Positions 1-7,871 of a DNA stretch of 64,000 nt are shown here, in pieces. The notes beneath the pieces are model-generated. The model saw nothing but the letters and a program-made list of their open reading frames with translations, was not told where the DNA came from and ran no database searches. The DNA comes from Actinoplanes sp. NBC_00393 (lineage in GTDB: Bacteria; Actinomycetota; Actinomycetes; Mycobacteriales; Micromonosporaceae): assembly GCF_036053395.1 (NCBI RefSeq), contig NZ_CP107942.1, positions 7,830,501 to 7,894,500 on the forward strand, read 5' to 3'. The position numbers and the translations under genes were made by a program. Within the stretch, counting starts at the first letter, position 1. Every line of letters begins with the position of its first letter.

Positions 1-641
1 CCGGTGTTCTCGTCCACCCGCTCCGGGGTCAGGTGCGCCCAGGCGTGTGCGGTCGACGGCGCGCCCAGGATCAGGTGCACCAGGTGGATCGGGTAGACGC
101 CGAGGTCCAGCAGCGCGCCGCCACCCAGCAGCGGGTCACGCAGCCGGTGCGACGCGGCGAACGGGCCCTGCAGGCCGAAATCGGCGTGGATCGCGCTGAC
201 CGAACCGATCGCGCCGTCCGCCACCAGCTGGGCGATCTGCCGGATCGCCGGGTTGAGGCGCATCCACATCGCCTCCATGAGGAACACCCCCCGGGTACGC
301 GCAGCCTGCACCAGCTGTGCCGTCGAGGCCAGATCCAGCGTGATCGGCTTCTCCACCAGCACCGCCTTGCCGGCCTCCACGCAGAGCATCGCCCCCTCGA
401 AGTGGAAGGCGTGCGGGGTCGCCACATAGACGACGTCCACCCCGGGGTCGGCGGCTAGTTCCGCGTACGAGCCGTGCGCCCGGGCGAAGCCGTGCCGCTC
501 CGCGAACGCCTCCGCGGTGGCCAGGGAGCGCGAGCCGACGGCGGCGAGTTCCGCGCCCGGCACCAGCGGCAGGTCGGCGGCAAAGGTGCTGGCTATCCCG
601 CCGGGGCCGAGAATGCCCCAGCGCACGTTCTGTCCGTTCAT
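1..641 (-). CDS. Gfo/Idh/MocA family oxidoreductase, C-terminus beyond window
   Basis: NAD(P)-dependent sugar or dihydrodiol dehydrogenase-type protein; the substrate cannot be read. Translating the minus strand from ATG at 641 gives an open frame to base 1, about 213 residues. The N-terminal Rossmann stretch reads RWGILGPGGIASTFA-like, followed by YVATPHAFHFE and the family's catalytic-lysine motif VLVEKPITLD. After these come LMEAMWMRLNPAI and the GGGALLDLGVYPIHL segment of the alpha/beta domain, which is typical of the trans-dihydrodiol dehydrogenase-like branch. A -10-like TACCGT lies 7 nt before the ATG, so the mRNA is probably leaderless. It is divergent from the Nudix gene. The start and family are secure; the C-terminal third is not visible. 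Confidence 0.9.
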   Translation of the reverse strand, partial: MNGQNVRWGILGPGGIASTFAADLPLVPGAELAAVGSRSLATAEAFAERHGFARAHGSYAELAADPGVDVVYVATPHAFHFEGAMLCVEAGKAVLVEKPITLDLASTAQLVQAARTRGVFLMEAMWMRLNPAIRQIAQLVADGAIGSVSAIHADFGLQGPFAASHRLRDPLLGGGALLDLGVYPIHLVHLILGAPSTAHAWAHLTPERVDENT

Positions 642-644
642 GAT

Positions 645-657
645 CGATACGGTATCG
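645..657. promoter_or_regulatory. Palindromic overlapping divergent -10 region
   Basis: The 13-bp palindrome CGATACGGTATCG lies between the oxidoreductase (start 641) and the Nudix gene (start 689). Read on the minus strand it gives TACCGT 7 nt before the oxidoreductase ATG. Read on the plus strand it gives TACGGT, placed to start a short leader carrying the Nudix ribosome site. One symmetric element could serve both directions, or be an operator. Promoter activity is inferred from position and hexamer only. Confidence 0.45.
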
Positions 658-688
658 CCCTGAGCGCGCCCGGTGGCAGGATCGACCG

Positions 689-1507
689 GTGACCGAATCG
701 ACGCCGCTTCCGTCCGAACCCCTCCTGCTACCCGCCGCGATGCTGCAGCGGGCGCGCGATTTCACCGGCCCGCCCGCGGCGGCCCGTCCGGCGGCCACCG
801 TGGTCCTTCTCCGCCCGCACGGTGATGCCTTTCAGGTGTACGTCCTACGCCGCGCCACCACGATGGTCTTCGGCGGCGTGTACGCGTTCCCCGGCGGCGC
901 GGTCGACCCGTCCGACCGCCCCTCCACGATCCACGACGACTGGGCCGCTCGCCTGGGCGTCCCGGACGACCAGGCCCGGGCCGTGGTCGGCGCCGCCGCC
1001 CGGGAGCTCTTCGAGGAGGCCGGTGTCGTGCTCGCCGGCCCGGTCGAGCAGCCGGACCGCACAGTGGCCGACGTCAGCACACCCGACTGGGAGGCGGACC
1101 GGGCGGCCGTCCTGCGCCGCGAGCTCACCATGACCGAGTTGCTGGAGCGGCGGGGTCTGCGGCTGCGCGACGACCTGCTGCTGCCGTGGGCCCGCTGGGT
1201 GACCCCGGAGTTCGAGCCACGGCGCTTCGACACCTGGTTCTTCGTGGCGCTGCTGCCGGAGAGCCAGGCGGCCCGGGACGTCTCCGGCGAGGCCGACCGC
1301 ACCGAGTGGATCTCGCCCGCCGAGTCGGGTGACCTGCCGATGCTGCCGCCCACCCTGCGCACACTGCGCGAGATCGCCGCCTGCGACACCATCCCGGGAG
1401 TGGTGGCGGCCGCCGAACACCGGGACGCCGCCAGCCCGCTCAACCCCCGCATCGAGGTGACCGCCGACGGCCGCGTCCTCCTGCACGTCCCGAACCACCC
1501 CGGCTGA
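689..1507 (+). CDS. NUDIX hydrolase (NUDT19-like)
   Basis: Predicted hydrolase of nucleoside-diphosphate-linked substrates, 272 residues. The family that carries an insertion inside the Nudix box often acts on acyl-CoAs. The box here is split: VYAFPGGAVDPSD supplies the leading glycines, and about 30 residues later comes AARELFEEAGVVLAG with the REXXEEXG metal-binding core. This insertion is the NUDT19 feature. The GTG start at 689 is preferred because GGCAGG lies 8 nt upstream and the divergent gene begins only 47 bp away. A long hairpin follows the stop codon. The family call is firm and the substrate is unknown. Confidence 0.88.
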   Translation: MTESTPLPSEPLLLPAAMLQRARDFTGPPAAARPAATVVLLRPHGDAFQVYVLRRATTMVFGGVYAFPGGAVDPSDRPSTIHDDWAARLGVPDDQARAVVGAAARELFEEAGVVLAGPVEQPDRTVADVSTPDWEADRAAVLRRELTMTELLERRGLRLRDDLLLPWARWVTPEFEPRRFDTWFFVALLPESQAARDVSGEADRTEWISPAESGDLPMLPPTLRTLREIAACDTIPGVVAAAEHRDAASPLNPRIEVTADGRVLLHVPNHPG

Positions 1508-1540
1508 CCACCAGGGTCGTCTCACGGCCGCGGAGACAGC

Positions 1541-1577
1541 ACTCGCGGTCAGCCGAACCAACCGGCTGACCGCGAGT
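1541..1577. terminator. 15-bp perfect hairpin between convergent genes
   Basis: ACTCGCGGTCAGCCG (1541-1555) pairs perfectly with CGGCTGACCGCGAGT (1563-1577) around a 7-nt loop. It sits between the Nudix stop (1507) and the pstB stop (1611), so it can end transcripts from both sides. There is no clear T-run. The surrounding sequence from 1512 resembles the 62-bp repeat units near 43.2 kb. Confidence 0.6.
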
Positions 1578-1610
1578 GTCCCCTCGTGAACGTTTGTGCA
1601 GCGCTGAGCG

Positions 1611-2387
1611 TCAGCCGAACCGACCCGTGATGTAGTCCTCGGTCTTCTTCTGGGTCGGGTTGCTGAAGATCTTCTGGGTGTCGTCGTACTCGATCAGGCG
1701 GCCCGGGTCACCGGTCTTGTCGATCGAGAAGAAACCGGTCTTGTCGCTGACCCGCGCGGCCTGCTGCATGTTGTGCGTGACGATGATGATCGTGAAGCGG
1801 TCCTTCAGCTTGAACATCAGGTCCTCGATCGCCAGCGTCGAGATCGGGTCGAGCGCGGAACACGGCTCGTCCATCAGCACGACCTGCGGCTCGACGGCGA
1901 TCGTGCGGGCGATGCAGAGACGCTGCTGCTGACCACCGGAGAGGCCGGCGCCCGGGCGGTCGAGCCGGTCCTTGACCTCGTCCCAGAGGTTCGCGGCGCG
2001 CAGCGACTTCTCCGCGGCCTCGTCGAGCAGCGCCTTCTTCTTGACGCCGTTCAGCTTGAGGCCGGCCACCGCGTTCTCGTAGATCGACATCGTCGGGAAC
2101 GGGTTGGGCCGCTGGAAGACCATGCCGATCATGCGACGGACCGCGGTGACGTCCACGTCCGCGTCGTAGATGTTCTGGTCGTCGATGGTGAGCCGGCCCT
2201 CGATCCGGGCGCCGGGCAGCACCTCGTGCATGCGGTTGATGGACCGCAGGAACGTGGACTTGCCACAGCCGGACGGGCCGATCAGGGCGGTGATCGTCTT
2301 CGGCTCGACGGTCATCGAGACGCTGTCGATCGCCTTGAACGAACCGTAGTAGGAGGAGACGTTGTTCGCCTCGATGCGCTTGGCCAT
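1611..2387 (-). CDS. pstB: Phosphate ABC transporter ATP-binding protein PstB
   Basis: ATPase of the high-affinity phosphate importer, acting at the cytoplasmic face of PstCA. The 258 residues match the family length. Walker A is GPSGCGKST, the ABC signature is [13 protein letters not shown], and Walker B is VVLMDEP followed by CSALDP. The C-terminus ends in YITGRFG, the usual PstB tail. The ATG at 2387 is chosen over an in-frame GTG at 2396 because AGAGGT lies 7 nt upstream of the ATG and overlaps the GTG. It is the last gene of pstS-C-A-B, 12 bp after pstA, and is probably expressed from the PHO box promoter upstream of pstS. Confidence 0.97.
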   Translation of the reverse strand: MAKRIEANNVSSYYGSFKAIDSVSMTVEPKTITALIGPSGCGKSTFLRSINRMHEVLPGARIEGRLTIDDQNIYDADVDVTAVRRMIGMVFQRPNPFPTMSIYENAVAGLKLNGVKKKALLDEAAEKSLRAANLWDEVKDRLDRPGAGLSGGQQQRLCIARTIAVEPQVVLMDEPCSALDPISTLAIEDLMFKLKDRFTIIIVTHNMQQAARVSDKTGFFSIDKTGDPGRLIEYDDTQKIFSNPTQKKTEDYITGRFG

Positions 2388-2399
2388 GGGGTACACCTC

Positions 2400-3485
2400 T
2401 TATCGGGACAGCTTGTTGCGACGGGCGAGCAGCTTGGCGGCGATGGTCAGGATCAGCACGAGCGCCACCAGGGTGAGCGCGGCCGTCCAGGCCCGGGCCG
2501 GTGCGTACCGGGAGGCGTCCCCGGCCTGCTGGTACACGAAGAGCGCCAGCGACTGCTGGTTCCCGGCGAACGGGTCGAAGTTGATCGCGGCAGCACCGCC
2601 GGCGACCAGGAGCACCGGGGCCGTCTCGCCCGCTGCGCGGGCGATGGCCAGCATCACGCCGGTGACGATGCCGGGCAGGGCGGTGGGGAGGACGACCTTC
2701 AGGATGGTCTTCCATTGGGGTACGCCCAGCGCGTACGAACCCTCCCGCAGCGGCCCCGGCACCAGCCGCAGCATCTCCTCGGTGGACCGGACGATCGTCG
2801 GCAGCATCAGCACGGTCAGCGCCAGCGCGGCGGCGAAACCGGAGAACCGCGGGTTCCCGTCGTTGAACCACGGGCTGACGATCAGCACCCAGAAGGAGAG
2901 GATGAACAGACCGGCCACGATCGACGGGATACCGGTCATCACGTCGACGAAGAAGCGGACCGTGTTGGCGAACCGGCCGCGGCCGTACTCGACCAGGTAG
3001 ATCGCACCCAGCACACCGAGCGGCACCGCGATCAGGGTGGCGATGCCGACCTGCTCCAGGGTGCCGATGATGGCGTGGTAGGCGCCGCCCTCGGGGTCAC
3101 GCGCACCGATGTTGTTCATCGAGGTGCCGAAGAAGTTGGCGTCCAGGCGCTCGGCGCCCTTGGAGATCAGCGTCCAGACCACCGAGGCGAGCGGCAGGAT
3201 CGCCAGCACACAGGCCGAGTAGATCAGCGCCTGCATGGTGCGGTTGCGCGCGGCGCGCCGTCCCTCGACCCGGCTGGCGGCGATGTTGAGGCCGACCAGG
3301 TAGAGAACCAGGCCCACCACCAGGACCAGGACCCAGTTGCCGAAGCCGGTGCCCAGCACGATGACGGCGGCGATTGCGAAGGCAGCCACCGCGACCAGCA
3401 CGTTGGTGACGACCGGCAGCTTGCGGGTCCGGATGTTGTCCGGCGTCATGACGACGCCGGGAACCTCACGTTCGAGAAGACTCAT
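2400..3485 (-). CDS. pstA: Phosphate ABC transporter permease PstA
   Basis: Inner-membrane channel subunit for phosphate uptake, 361 residues. After a charged N-terminus there are hydrophobic segments near residues 28-50 and 53-70, a periplasmic stretch, then the transporter core. The cytoplasmic coupling (EAA-type) loop reads YALGVPQWKTILKVVLP, followed by GIVTGVMLAIARAAGETAP, characteristic of PstA. The start ATG overlaps the pstC stop by 4 bp (ATGA), which indicates translational coupling. The N-terminal extension before the core is longer than in enteric PstA and is typical of actinobacteria. Confidence 0.96.
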   Translation of the reverse strand: MSLLEREVPGVVMTPDNIRTRKLPVVTNVLVAVAAFAIAAVIVLGTGFGNWVLVLVVGLVLYLVGLNIAASRVEGRRAARNRTMQALIYSACVLAILPLASVVWTLISKGAERLDANFFGTSMNNIGARDPEGGAYHAIIGTLEQVGIATLIAVPLGVLGAIYLVEYGRGRFANTVRFFVDVMTGIPSIVAGLFILSFWVLIVSPWFNDGNPRFSGFAAALALTVLMLPTIVRSTEEMLRLVPGPLREGSYALGVPQWKTILKVVLPTALPGIVTGVMLAIARAAGETAPVLLVAGGAAAINFDPFAGNQQSLALFVYQQAGDASRYAPARAWTAALTLVALVLILTIAAKLLARRNKLSR

Positions 3486-4552
3486 GCGGCACTGTCCCGG
3501 AACTCGCGACGGCGGTAGATGATCGCCCGCGCCGTCATGTTGACCACCAGCGTGATCGCGAAGAGCACCAGACCGGAGGCGATCAGGGCGCCACGACCGG
3601 TGGCGTTGGCCTCGCCGAAGGTGTTCGCGATGTTGGCGGCGATGGAGTTACCGCCGTTCTCGATCAGGTTGAACGAGATGTTGAAGGTGATGCCGAGGGT
3701 CAGCGCCAGGGCGATGGTCTCGCCGAGCGCCCGGCCCAGGCCGAGCATCACCGCGGCGATCACGCCGGGCTTGCCGTACGGCAGGACCGCGGTCCGGATC
3801 ATCTCCCAGCGGGTGGCGCCGAGAGCCAGTGCCGCCTCCTCGTTCATGCCGGGGGTCTGCTGGAAGACCTCGCGGGAGAGCGACGTGACGATCGGCAGCA
3901 CCATGATCGCCAGCACCAGGCCACCGAGCATGATCGACTGTCCGAACGGGCCCTCGCCACCGAAGATCGGGATCCAGCCGAAGTGCTCGTTGAGCCAGAT
4001 CGAGAAGTTGCGTACCGGCACCTGCAGGACGTCGCGTCCCCAGAGTCCGAAGACCACGCTGGGTACGGCGGCCAGCAGGTCGATCACGAAGCCCAGCGGC
4101 GTGGCCAGCCGCCGGGGTGCGTAGTGCGACAGGAAGAGCGCGATGGCCAGTGCGATCGGAACCGCGACGACGAGCGCGAGGATCGAGCTGAGCACGGTGC
4201 CGAAGGCCAGGGCGGCGATACCGAACACCGGCTCGGTGTCGTTCGGGAACCAGGTCTTCTCGGTCAGGAAGTTCGCCGTGTTGGCCTGGAGGGCCGGCAC
4301 CGCCTTCGACACCAGGAAGACCGCGATGGCGACGATGATGACCAGCACCATCGCGCCGGCGCCGGTGGACAGGCCGCGGAAACCTGTCTCGATCGAGAAC
4401 CGGGCCTTCTTGGGGAGGGCGCCGCCGCCACCCAGCGGGGGCTCTTGGTAACTGCTCGGGGACGCACCGGTGCCGGCGCCCCGGGTGTGACCGTTTGTCA
4501 CACCCGGTTCGCCGGCGGTGGCGTTACCCGAGCGGGAAGGGTAGTCACCCAT
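3482..4552 (-). CDS. pstC: Phosphate ABC transporter permease PstC
   Basis: Second channel subunit of the phosphate importer, 356 residues. The first 55 residues are Gly/Pro/Ser-rich and cytoplasmic. A membrane span follows around residues 65-85 (MVLVIIVAIAVFLVSKAVPAL) and then the six-span core. The coupling loop reads ALALGATRWEMIRTAVLPYG, and GRALGETIALALTLG is a PstC hallmark. It lies 38 bp downstream of pstS and overlaps pstA by 4 bp. Confidence 0.96.
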   Translation of the reverse strand: MGDYPSRSGNATAGEPGVTNGHTRGAGTGASPSSYQEPPLGGGGALPKKARFSIETGFRGLSTGAGAMVLVIIVAIAVFLVSKAVPALQANTANFLTEKTWFPNDTEPVFGIAALAFGTVLSSILALVVAVPIALAIALFLSHYAPRRLATPLGFVIDLLAAVPSVVFGLWGRDVLQVPVRNFSIWLNEHFGWIPIFGGEGPFGQSIMLGGLVLAIMVLPIVTSLSREVFQQTPGMNEEAALALGATRWEMIRTAVLPYGKPGVIAAVMLGLGRALGETIALALTLGITFNISFNLIENGGNSIAANIANTFGEANATGRGALIASGLVLFAITLVVNMTARAIIYRRREFRDSAA

Positions 4553-4590
4553 CTACGCGCTCGCTGTCGTCTCGGAGGGATTGACGAGGG

Positions 4591-5685
4591 TCAGGAGATC
4601 GAGGCGACCGAGGCCTCGACCTTGGCGCGCAGCGTCTCGGGCAGCGGGGCGTAGCCCAGCTCAGCGAGCGCCGTCTGGCCGGCCGTGCTCGAGGTGTACT
4701 TCAGGAAGGACTGGATCTCCTTGGCCTTCGGGCTGCCCTTGCTGCAGGCGATCTCGTAGGTCACCAGCACGATCGGGTACGCACCCGCGGTCTTGGTGGT
4801 GTAGTCGAGGTCCAGCGCGAGGTCCCCGTCGGTGCCCTTGACGGTGGCGTTCTCGAAGGTCTTGCCGGCGCTCTCACCGCTCAGCTCGACGTACTCGCCC
4901 GCGCCGTTCTTGATCTTCGCGGTCTGCAGGTCGCTGTTCTCGGCGAACGAGAGCTCGACGTACGAGATGGTGTTCGGGGTGCTCTTGACCTTGGTGGCCA
5001 CACCGTCCGACTTGGCCGCACCGGTGCCGCCCGGCGCCTTCCAGGCCTTGGCGTTGCTGTACTGCCAGTCGGCCTCAGCGGTCTTGCTGAGGTACTTGGT
5101 GAAGTTGTCGGTGGTGCCGGACTCGTCCGAGCGGTGCACCGTCTCGATGGTGGCGTCCGGGAGCTTGGCGCCCGAGTTCTCGGCCGCGATCGCGGCGTCG
5201 TTCCACTTCGTGATGCTGCCGGAGAAGATCTTGGCGAGGGTGGAGGGCGACAGCTGGAGGCCGTCGACGCCCTGCACGTTGTAGACGACGGCGATCGGGC
5301 CGATCACCATCGGCAGGTTGAGCGCCTTGCCACCGGGGCACTTGGCGTCGGCCTGCGCGACCTCTTCCTCCTTGAGAGCGGAGTCCGAGCCGGCGAAGTC
5401 GGCCGTACCGGCGACGAAGGCCTCGATGCCCGCACCCGAACCGGTGCCCTGGTAGTCCACCTTGGCGTCCGCACACTGGCTCTGGTACGCCTTGATCCAC
5501 TCGTCCATGGCGTTCTTCTGAGCAGTGGAGCCCTGAGCCGTCAGGCTGCCGCTGACGCAGTCGCCCGGAGCGGCGGATGCGCCGCTACCGCTGCCGGTGG
5601 GCTCGTTGTCCGAACCGCACGCGGTGAGCGCGATCGTCGCAGTCAAAGCAATGCCGGCCACGAAACCAGCCCGCTGGAGCTTCAC
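4591..5685 (-). CDS. pstS: Phosphate-binding lipoprotein PstS
   Basis: Extracytoplasmic phosphate-binding protein that delivers phosphate to PstCA, 364 residues. A lipoprotein signal ends in LTAC with Cys23 as the lipidation site, followed by a Gly/Ser-rich tether. Phosphate-binding loops are visible: TAQGSTAQ, GTGSGAGI, ADFAGSDSAL and VHRSDESGTTDNF. The GTG start at 5685 has AAGGGA upstream. It is the first gene of the operon, directly below the PHO box array at 5750-5848, so induction by PhoP under phosphate limitation is expected. Confidence 0.97.
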   Translation of the reverse strand: MKLQRAGFVAGIALTATIALTACGSDNEPTGSGSGASAAPGDCVSGSLTAQGSTAQKNAMDEWIKAYQSQCADAKVDYQGTGSGAGIEAFVAGTADFAGSDSALKEEEVAQADAKCPGGKALNLPMVIGPIAVVYNVQGVDGLQLSPSTLAKIFSGSITKWNDAAIAAENSGAKLPDATIETVHRSDESGTTDNFTKYLSKTAEADWQYSNAKAWKAPGGTGAAKSDGVATKVKSTPNTISYVELSFAENSDLQTAKIKNGAGEYVELSGESAGKTFENATVKGTDGDLALDLDYTTKTAGAYPIVLVTYEIACSKGSPKAKEIQSFLKYTSSTAGQTALAELGYAPLPETLRAKVEASVASIS

Positions 5686-5749
5686 GGTTTTCCCTTCGGG
5701 TTCACTTGCCGCCGGCCTCTCACCGGCTCACACGGCAAAAGCTAAGAGC

Positions 5750-5848
5750 GCCAAGTGACCGGATCCCCGGTCGCAAATGAACTGGGAGTGAACACGTCGG
5801 CCCCAGAAGGTAGCCATCCACCGAGATGAAGTTGTCCGTTAAGTGAAC
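5750..5848 (-). promoter_or_regulatory. PHO box array upstream of pstS
   Basis: On the minus strand, 11-bp units with the GTTCA/GGTCA core of actinobacterial PhoP sites all fall in one 11-bp register: GTTCACTTAAC (5838-5848), then GGACAACTTCA (5827-5837), GTTCACTCCCA (5783-5793), GTTCATTTGCG (5772-5782) and GGTCACTTGGC (5750-5760). The two strongest units are adjacent, forming a canonical direct-repeat pair. The 5838 unit lies exactly five periods from the 5783 unit. The site is 65-163 bp upstream of the pstS start, as expected for activation. Confidence 0.82.
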
Positions 5849-5961
5849 GACGCCCCTGCTACCCGATATGCCGGATATTTCGGGCTAGTTGTTACCGCAG
5901 CGAGACACCCGCTTGTCCCGGGCGTGACCAAGCGGCACGCCCAGAGTGCGAGAAACGAGCC

Positions 5962-6846
5962 TCAGGGCCGCTGGTAGTTGACGTCGGTCTTGTAGACCTC
6001 GAAGCCGAGCCCGCGGTACAGCTTCACCGCAGCCGGGTTCGACTCGTCGACGTAGAGGTTGGACACCGTCAGCCCGGCGTCGGCGAGGTGCCGCAGGCCG
6101 GCCACGCTCAGCGCCTTGCCGAGGCCGCGACGGTGGCCGCCCGGGTCCACCCCGAGCACATAGATCTCGCCGATCGCCGGTTCGTCACCGGTGGCCGGGT
6201 GCACCTTGGTCCAGTGGAAGCCGAGCAGGGTGTCGGCGATGTCGACGGCGAGCAGGAAGCCGGCCGGGTCGAACCAGGGTTCGGCCTCACGCGTACGCAG
6301 ATCGTCGAGGGTCCAGCGGCCCTGCTCCGGATGGTGGGCGAAGGCCCGCGCGTTGACCTCGAGCCAGCGCTGCTCGTCGGCGTCCGGATTGAAGGCACGG
6401 AGCGTGACCCCGTCCGGCAGGGGCACCTCGGGCAGGGGCTCGAGAAGCGAGCGGCGCATCTGCCAGAGGACCCGGGCGCGGGTGAAGCCGTTGCGGTCGG
6501 CGAAGGTGGCGGCGCCGGGATCGTCACCGTGCGCCCAGAACTTCAGCGGACCCTCGCCGGCCGCGGCCAGCAGAGCAGTGCCGTGCCCGGCCCGCCGGAA
6601 CTGCGGATGAACCACCAGCTCGCCGGCCGAGCCCTCCAGGAAGGCATAGCCGGCCAGGCGGTCACCCGAATAGGACAGCAGATGTACGCCGTCGTAGGGC
6701 ACGTCGCCACGAACCCGCAGAACGACGTCCTCGGAGAGCGGGTAGACGCCGTCCAGCTCGCCCGCGGCCGCAGCCAGGGCGAGAACGTCGTCCACCTCAG
6801 ACGCGGACAGCCGGTCCGCGGCACGGACCGGCTGTCGCATCGTCAT
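5962..6846 (-). CDS. mshD: Mycothiol synthase MshD
   Basis: Transfers acetyl from acetyl-CoA to Cys-GlcN-Ins, the last step of mycothiol synthesis in the cytoplasm; 294 residues. Two GNAT domains are seen. The N-terminal one (about 1-135) has LVVHPQFRRAGHGTALL. The active C-terminal one (about 145-294) has IYVLGVDPGGHRRGLGKAL and ends with NLYVDESNPAAVKLYRGLGF and VYKTDVNYQRP, a strong MshD signature. TAAGAT lies 6 nt before the ATG, so it can be transcribed leaderless although glnR is only 14 bp upstream. The mshD-glnR adjacency is the same as in mycobacteria (Rv0818-Rv0819). Confidence 0.95.
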   Translation of the reverse strand: MTMRQPVRAADRLSASEVDDVLALAAAAGELDGVYPLSEDVVLRVRGDVPYDGVHLLSYSGDRLAGYAFLEGSAGELVVHPQFRRAGHGTALLAAAGEGPLKFWAHGDDPGAATFADRNGFTRARVLWQMRRSLLEPLPEVPLPDGVTLRAFNPDADEQRWLEVNARAFAHHPEQGRWTLDDLRTREAEPWFDPAGFLLAVDIADTLLGFHWTKVHPATGDEPAIGEIYVLGVDPGGHRRGLGKALSVAGLRHLADAGLTVSNLYVDESNPAAVKLYRGLGFEVYKTDVNYQRP

Positions 6847-6860
6847 GTCGTGATCTTAGG

Positions 6861-7577
6861 TCAGACCGGGATCGACACGGGATCGTTGTCCGGCAGCTGC
6901 CGGCCCGACGGAGGGACCACGAACTTGTAGCCCACCTGGCGCACGGTGCCGATCATCGACTCGTACTCCGAGCCGAGCTTGGCCCGCAGGCGCCGCACGT
7001 GCACGTCGACCGTACGCGTACCGCCGAAGTAGTCGTAGCCCCAGACCTCGCGGAGCAGCTGGTCACGGGTGAAGACCCGGCCCGGGTGCTGGGCGAGGAA
7101 CTTGAGGAGCTCGAACTCCTTGTAGGTGAGGTCGAGCGGGCGGCCCTTGAGCTTCGCCGCATACGTATCCGGGTCGATGTTGAGCTCGCCGGCCCGGATC
7201 GAGCCGCCCGCCCCGGCCGTCGCGTTGTTGAGCCGGCCGACGCAGAGCCGCAGGCGGGCCTCCACCTCAGCGGGTCCCGCGCTGGCCAGGATGACGTCGT
7301 CGACACCCCAGTCGGCGTTGAGGGCGATCAGGCCGGCCTCGGTGACCACCGCGATCAGCGGGACCCCGATGCCGGTGGCGTGCAGCATGCGGCAGGTGGC
7401 GCGTGCCTCGGAGAGCTCCGAGCGGGCGTCGACCAGGACGGCGTCGGGGCTCGGCCCGGACACCAGGGTGCGCACATCACGGGGGGCAGTACGTACTGAG
7501 TGGGGCAGAAGGTCCAGGGCGGGCAGCACGGCGGATGGTTCGCCGGCACGTGCCGTCACCAGCAGAAGGATCTCCAC
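6861..7577 (-). CDS. glnR: GlnR-type OmpR-family transcriptional regulator
   Basis: Winged-helix DNA-binding regulator of nitrogen assimilation genes in actinobacteria, 238 residues. It opens with [12 protein letters not shown], keeps the receiver fold ([16 protein letters not shown]) and carries the winged-helix module [38 protein letters not shown] and [11 protein letters not shown] near the C-terminus. The wording closely follows mycobacterial GlnR. The GTG start at 7577 was chosen because GGAGGT lies just upstream and the protein then begins like known GlnR; a longer frame to 7637 is less likely. As a member of the atypical GlnR group it may be regulated without phosphorylation. Confidence 0.92.
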   Translation of the reverse strand: MEILLLVTARAGEPSAVLPALDLLPHSVRTAPRDVRTLVSGPSPDAVLVDARSELSEARATCRMLHATGIGVPLIAVVTEAGLIALNADWGVDDVILASAGPAEVEARLRLCVGRLNNATAGAGGSIRAGELNIDPDTYAAKLKGRPLDLTYKEFELLKFLAQHPGRVFTRDQLLREVWGYDYFGGTRTVDVHVRRLRAKLGSEYESMIGTVRQVGYKFVVPPSGRQLPDNDPVSIPV

Positions 7578-7871
7578 ACTCACCTCCGTCCTCGCAGCGC
7601 TCAGCGCCGCTCGGGTGACCCGGTTTGCGCAGCTCAAAGCTCCGCTACCGGAGAACTGGGCCCGGCGTCACCGACGGGTGGGTTGCGCTCACCTTAACCG
7701 ATGCAGCTCCTTCGACGCCCTTGTCGCACACGCAAGTGATGCAAGGAACGCCGGAAAGGTGGCTGTTCGATGGATTCGTTAACCAGCCTTTTACCGGAAC
7801 CCACCGGCGCGAACCGGCCCTGATCGCGCAGCGATTGGGACGACGGTCACGCGTCTGGCACGATCGCAGTC
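7578..7871. promoter_or_regulatory. Divergent promoter region glnR / membrane protein
   Basis: This 294-bp gap separates the divergent glnR and the membrane gene at 7872. On the minus strand TAAGGT (7690-7695) could be a -10 element for glnR with a leader of about 105 nt. On the plus strand CACGAT (7859-7864) sits 7 nt before the GTG at 7872. The A+T-rich patch near 7720-7795 has no further pattern I can name. Promoter calls are by eye only. Confidence 0.3.
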
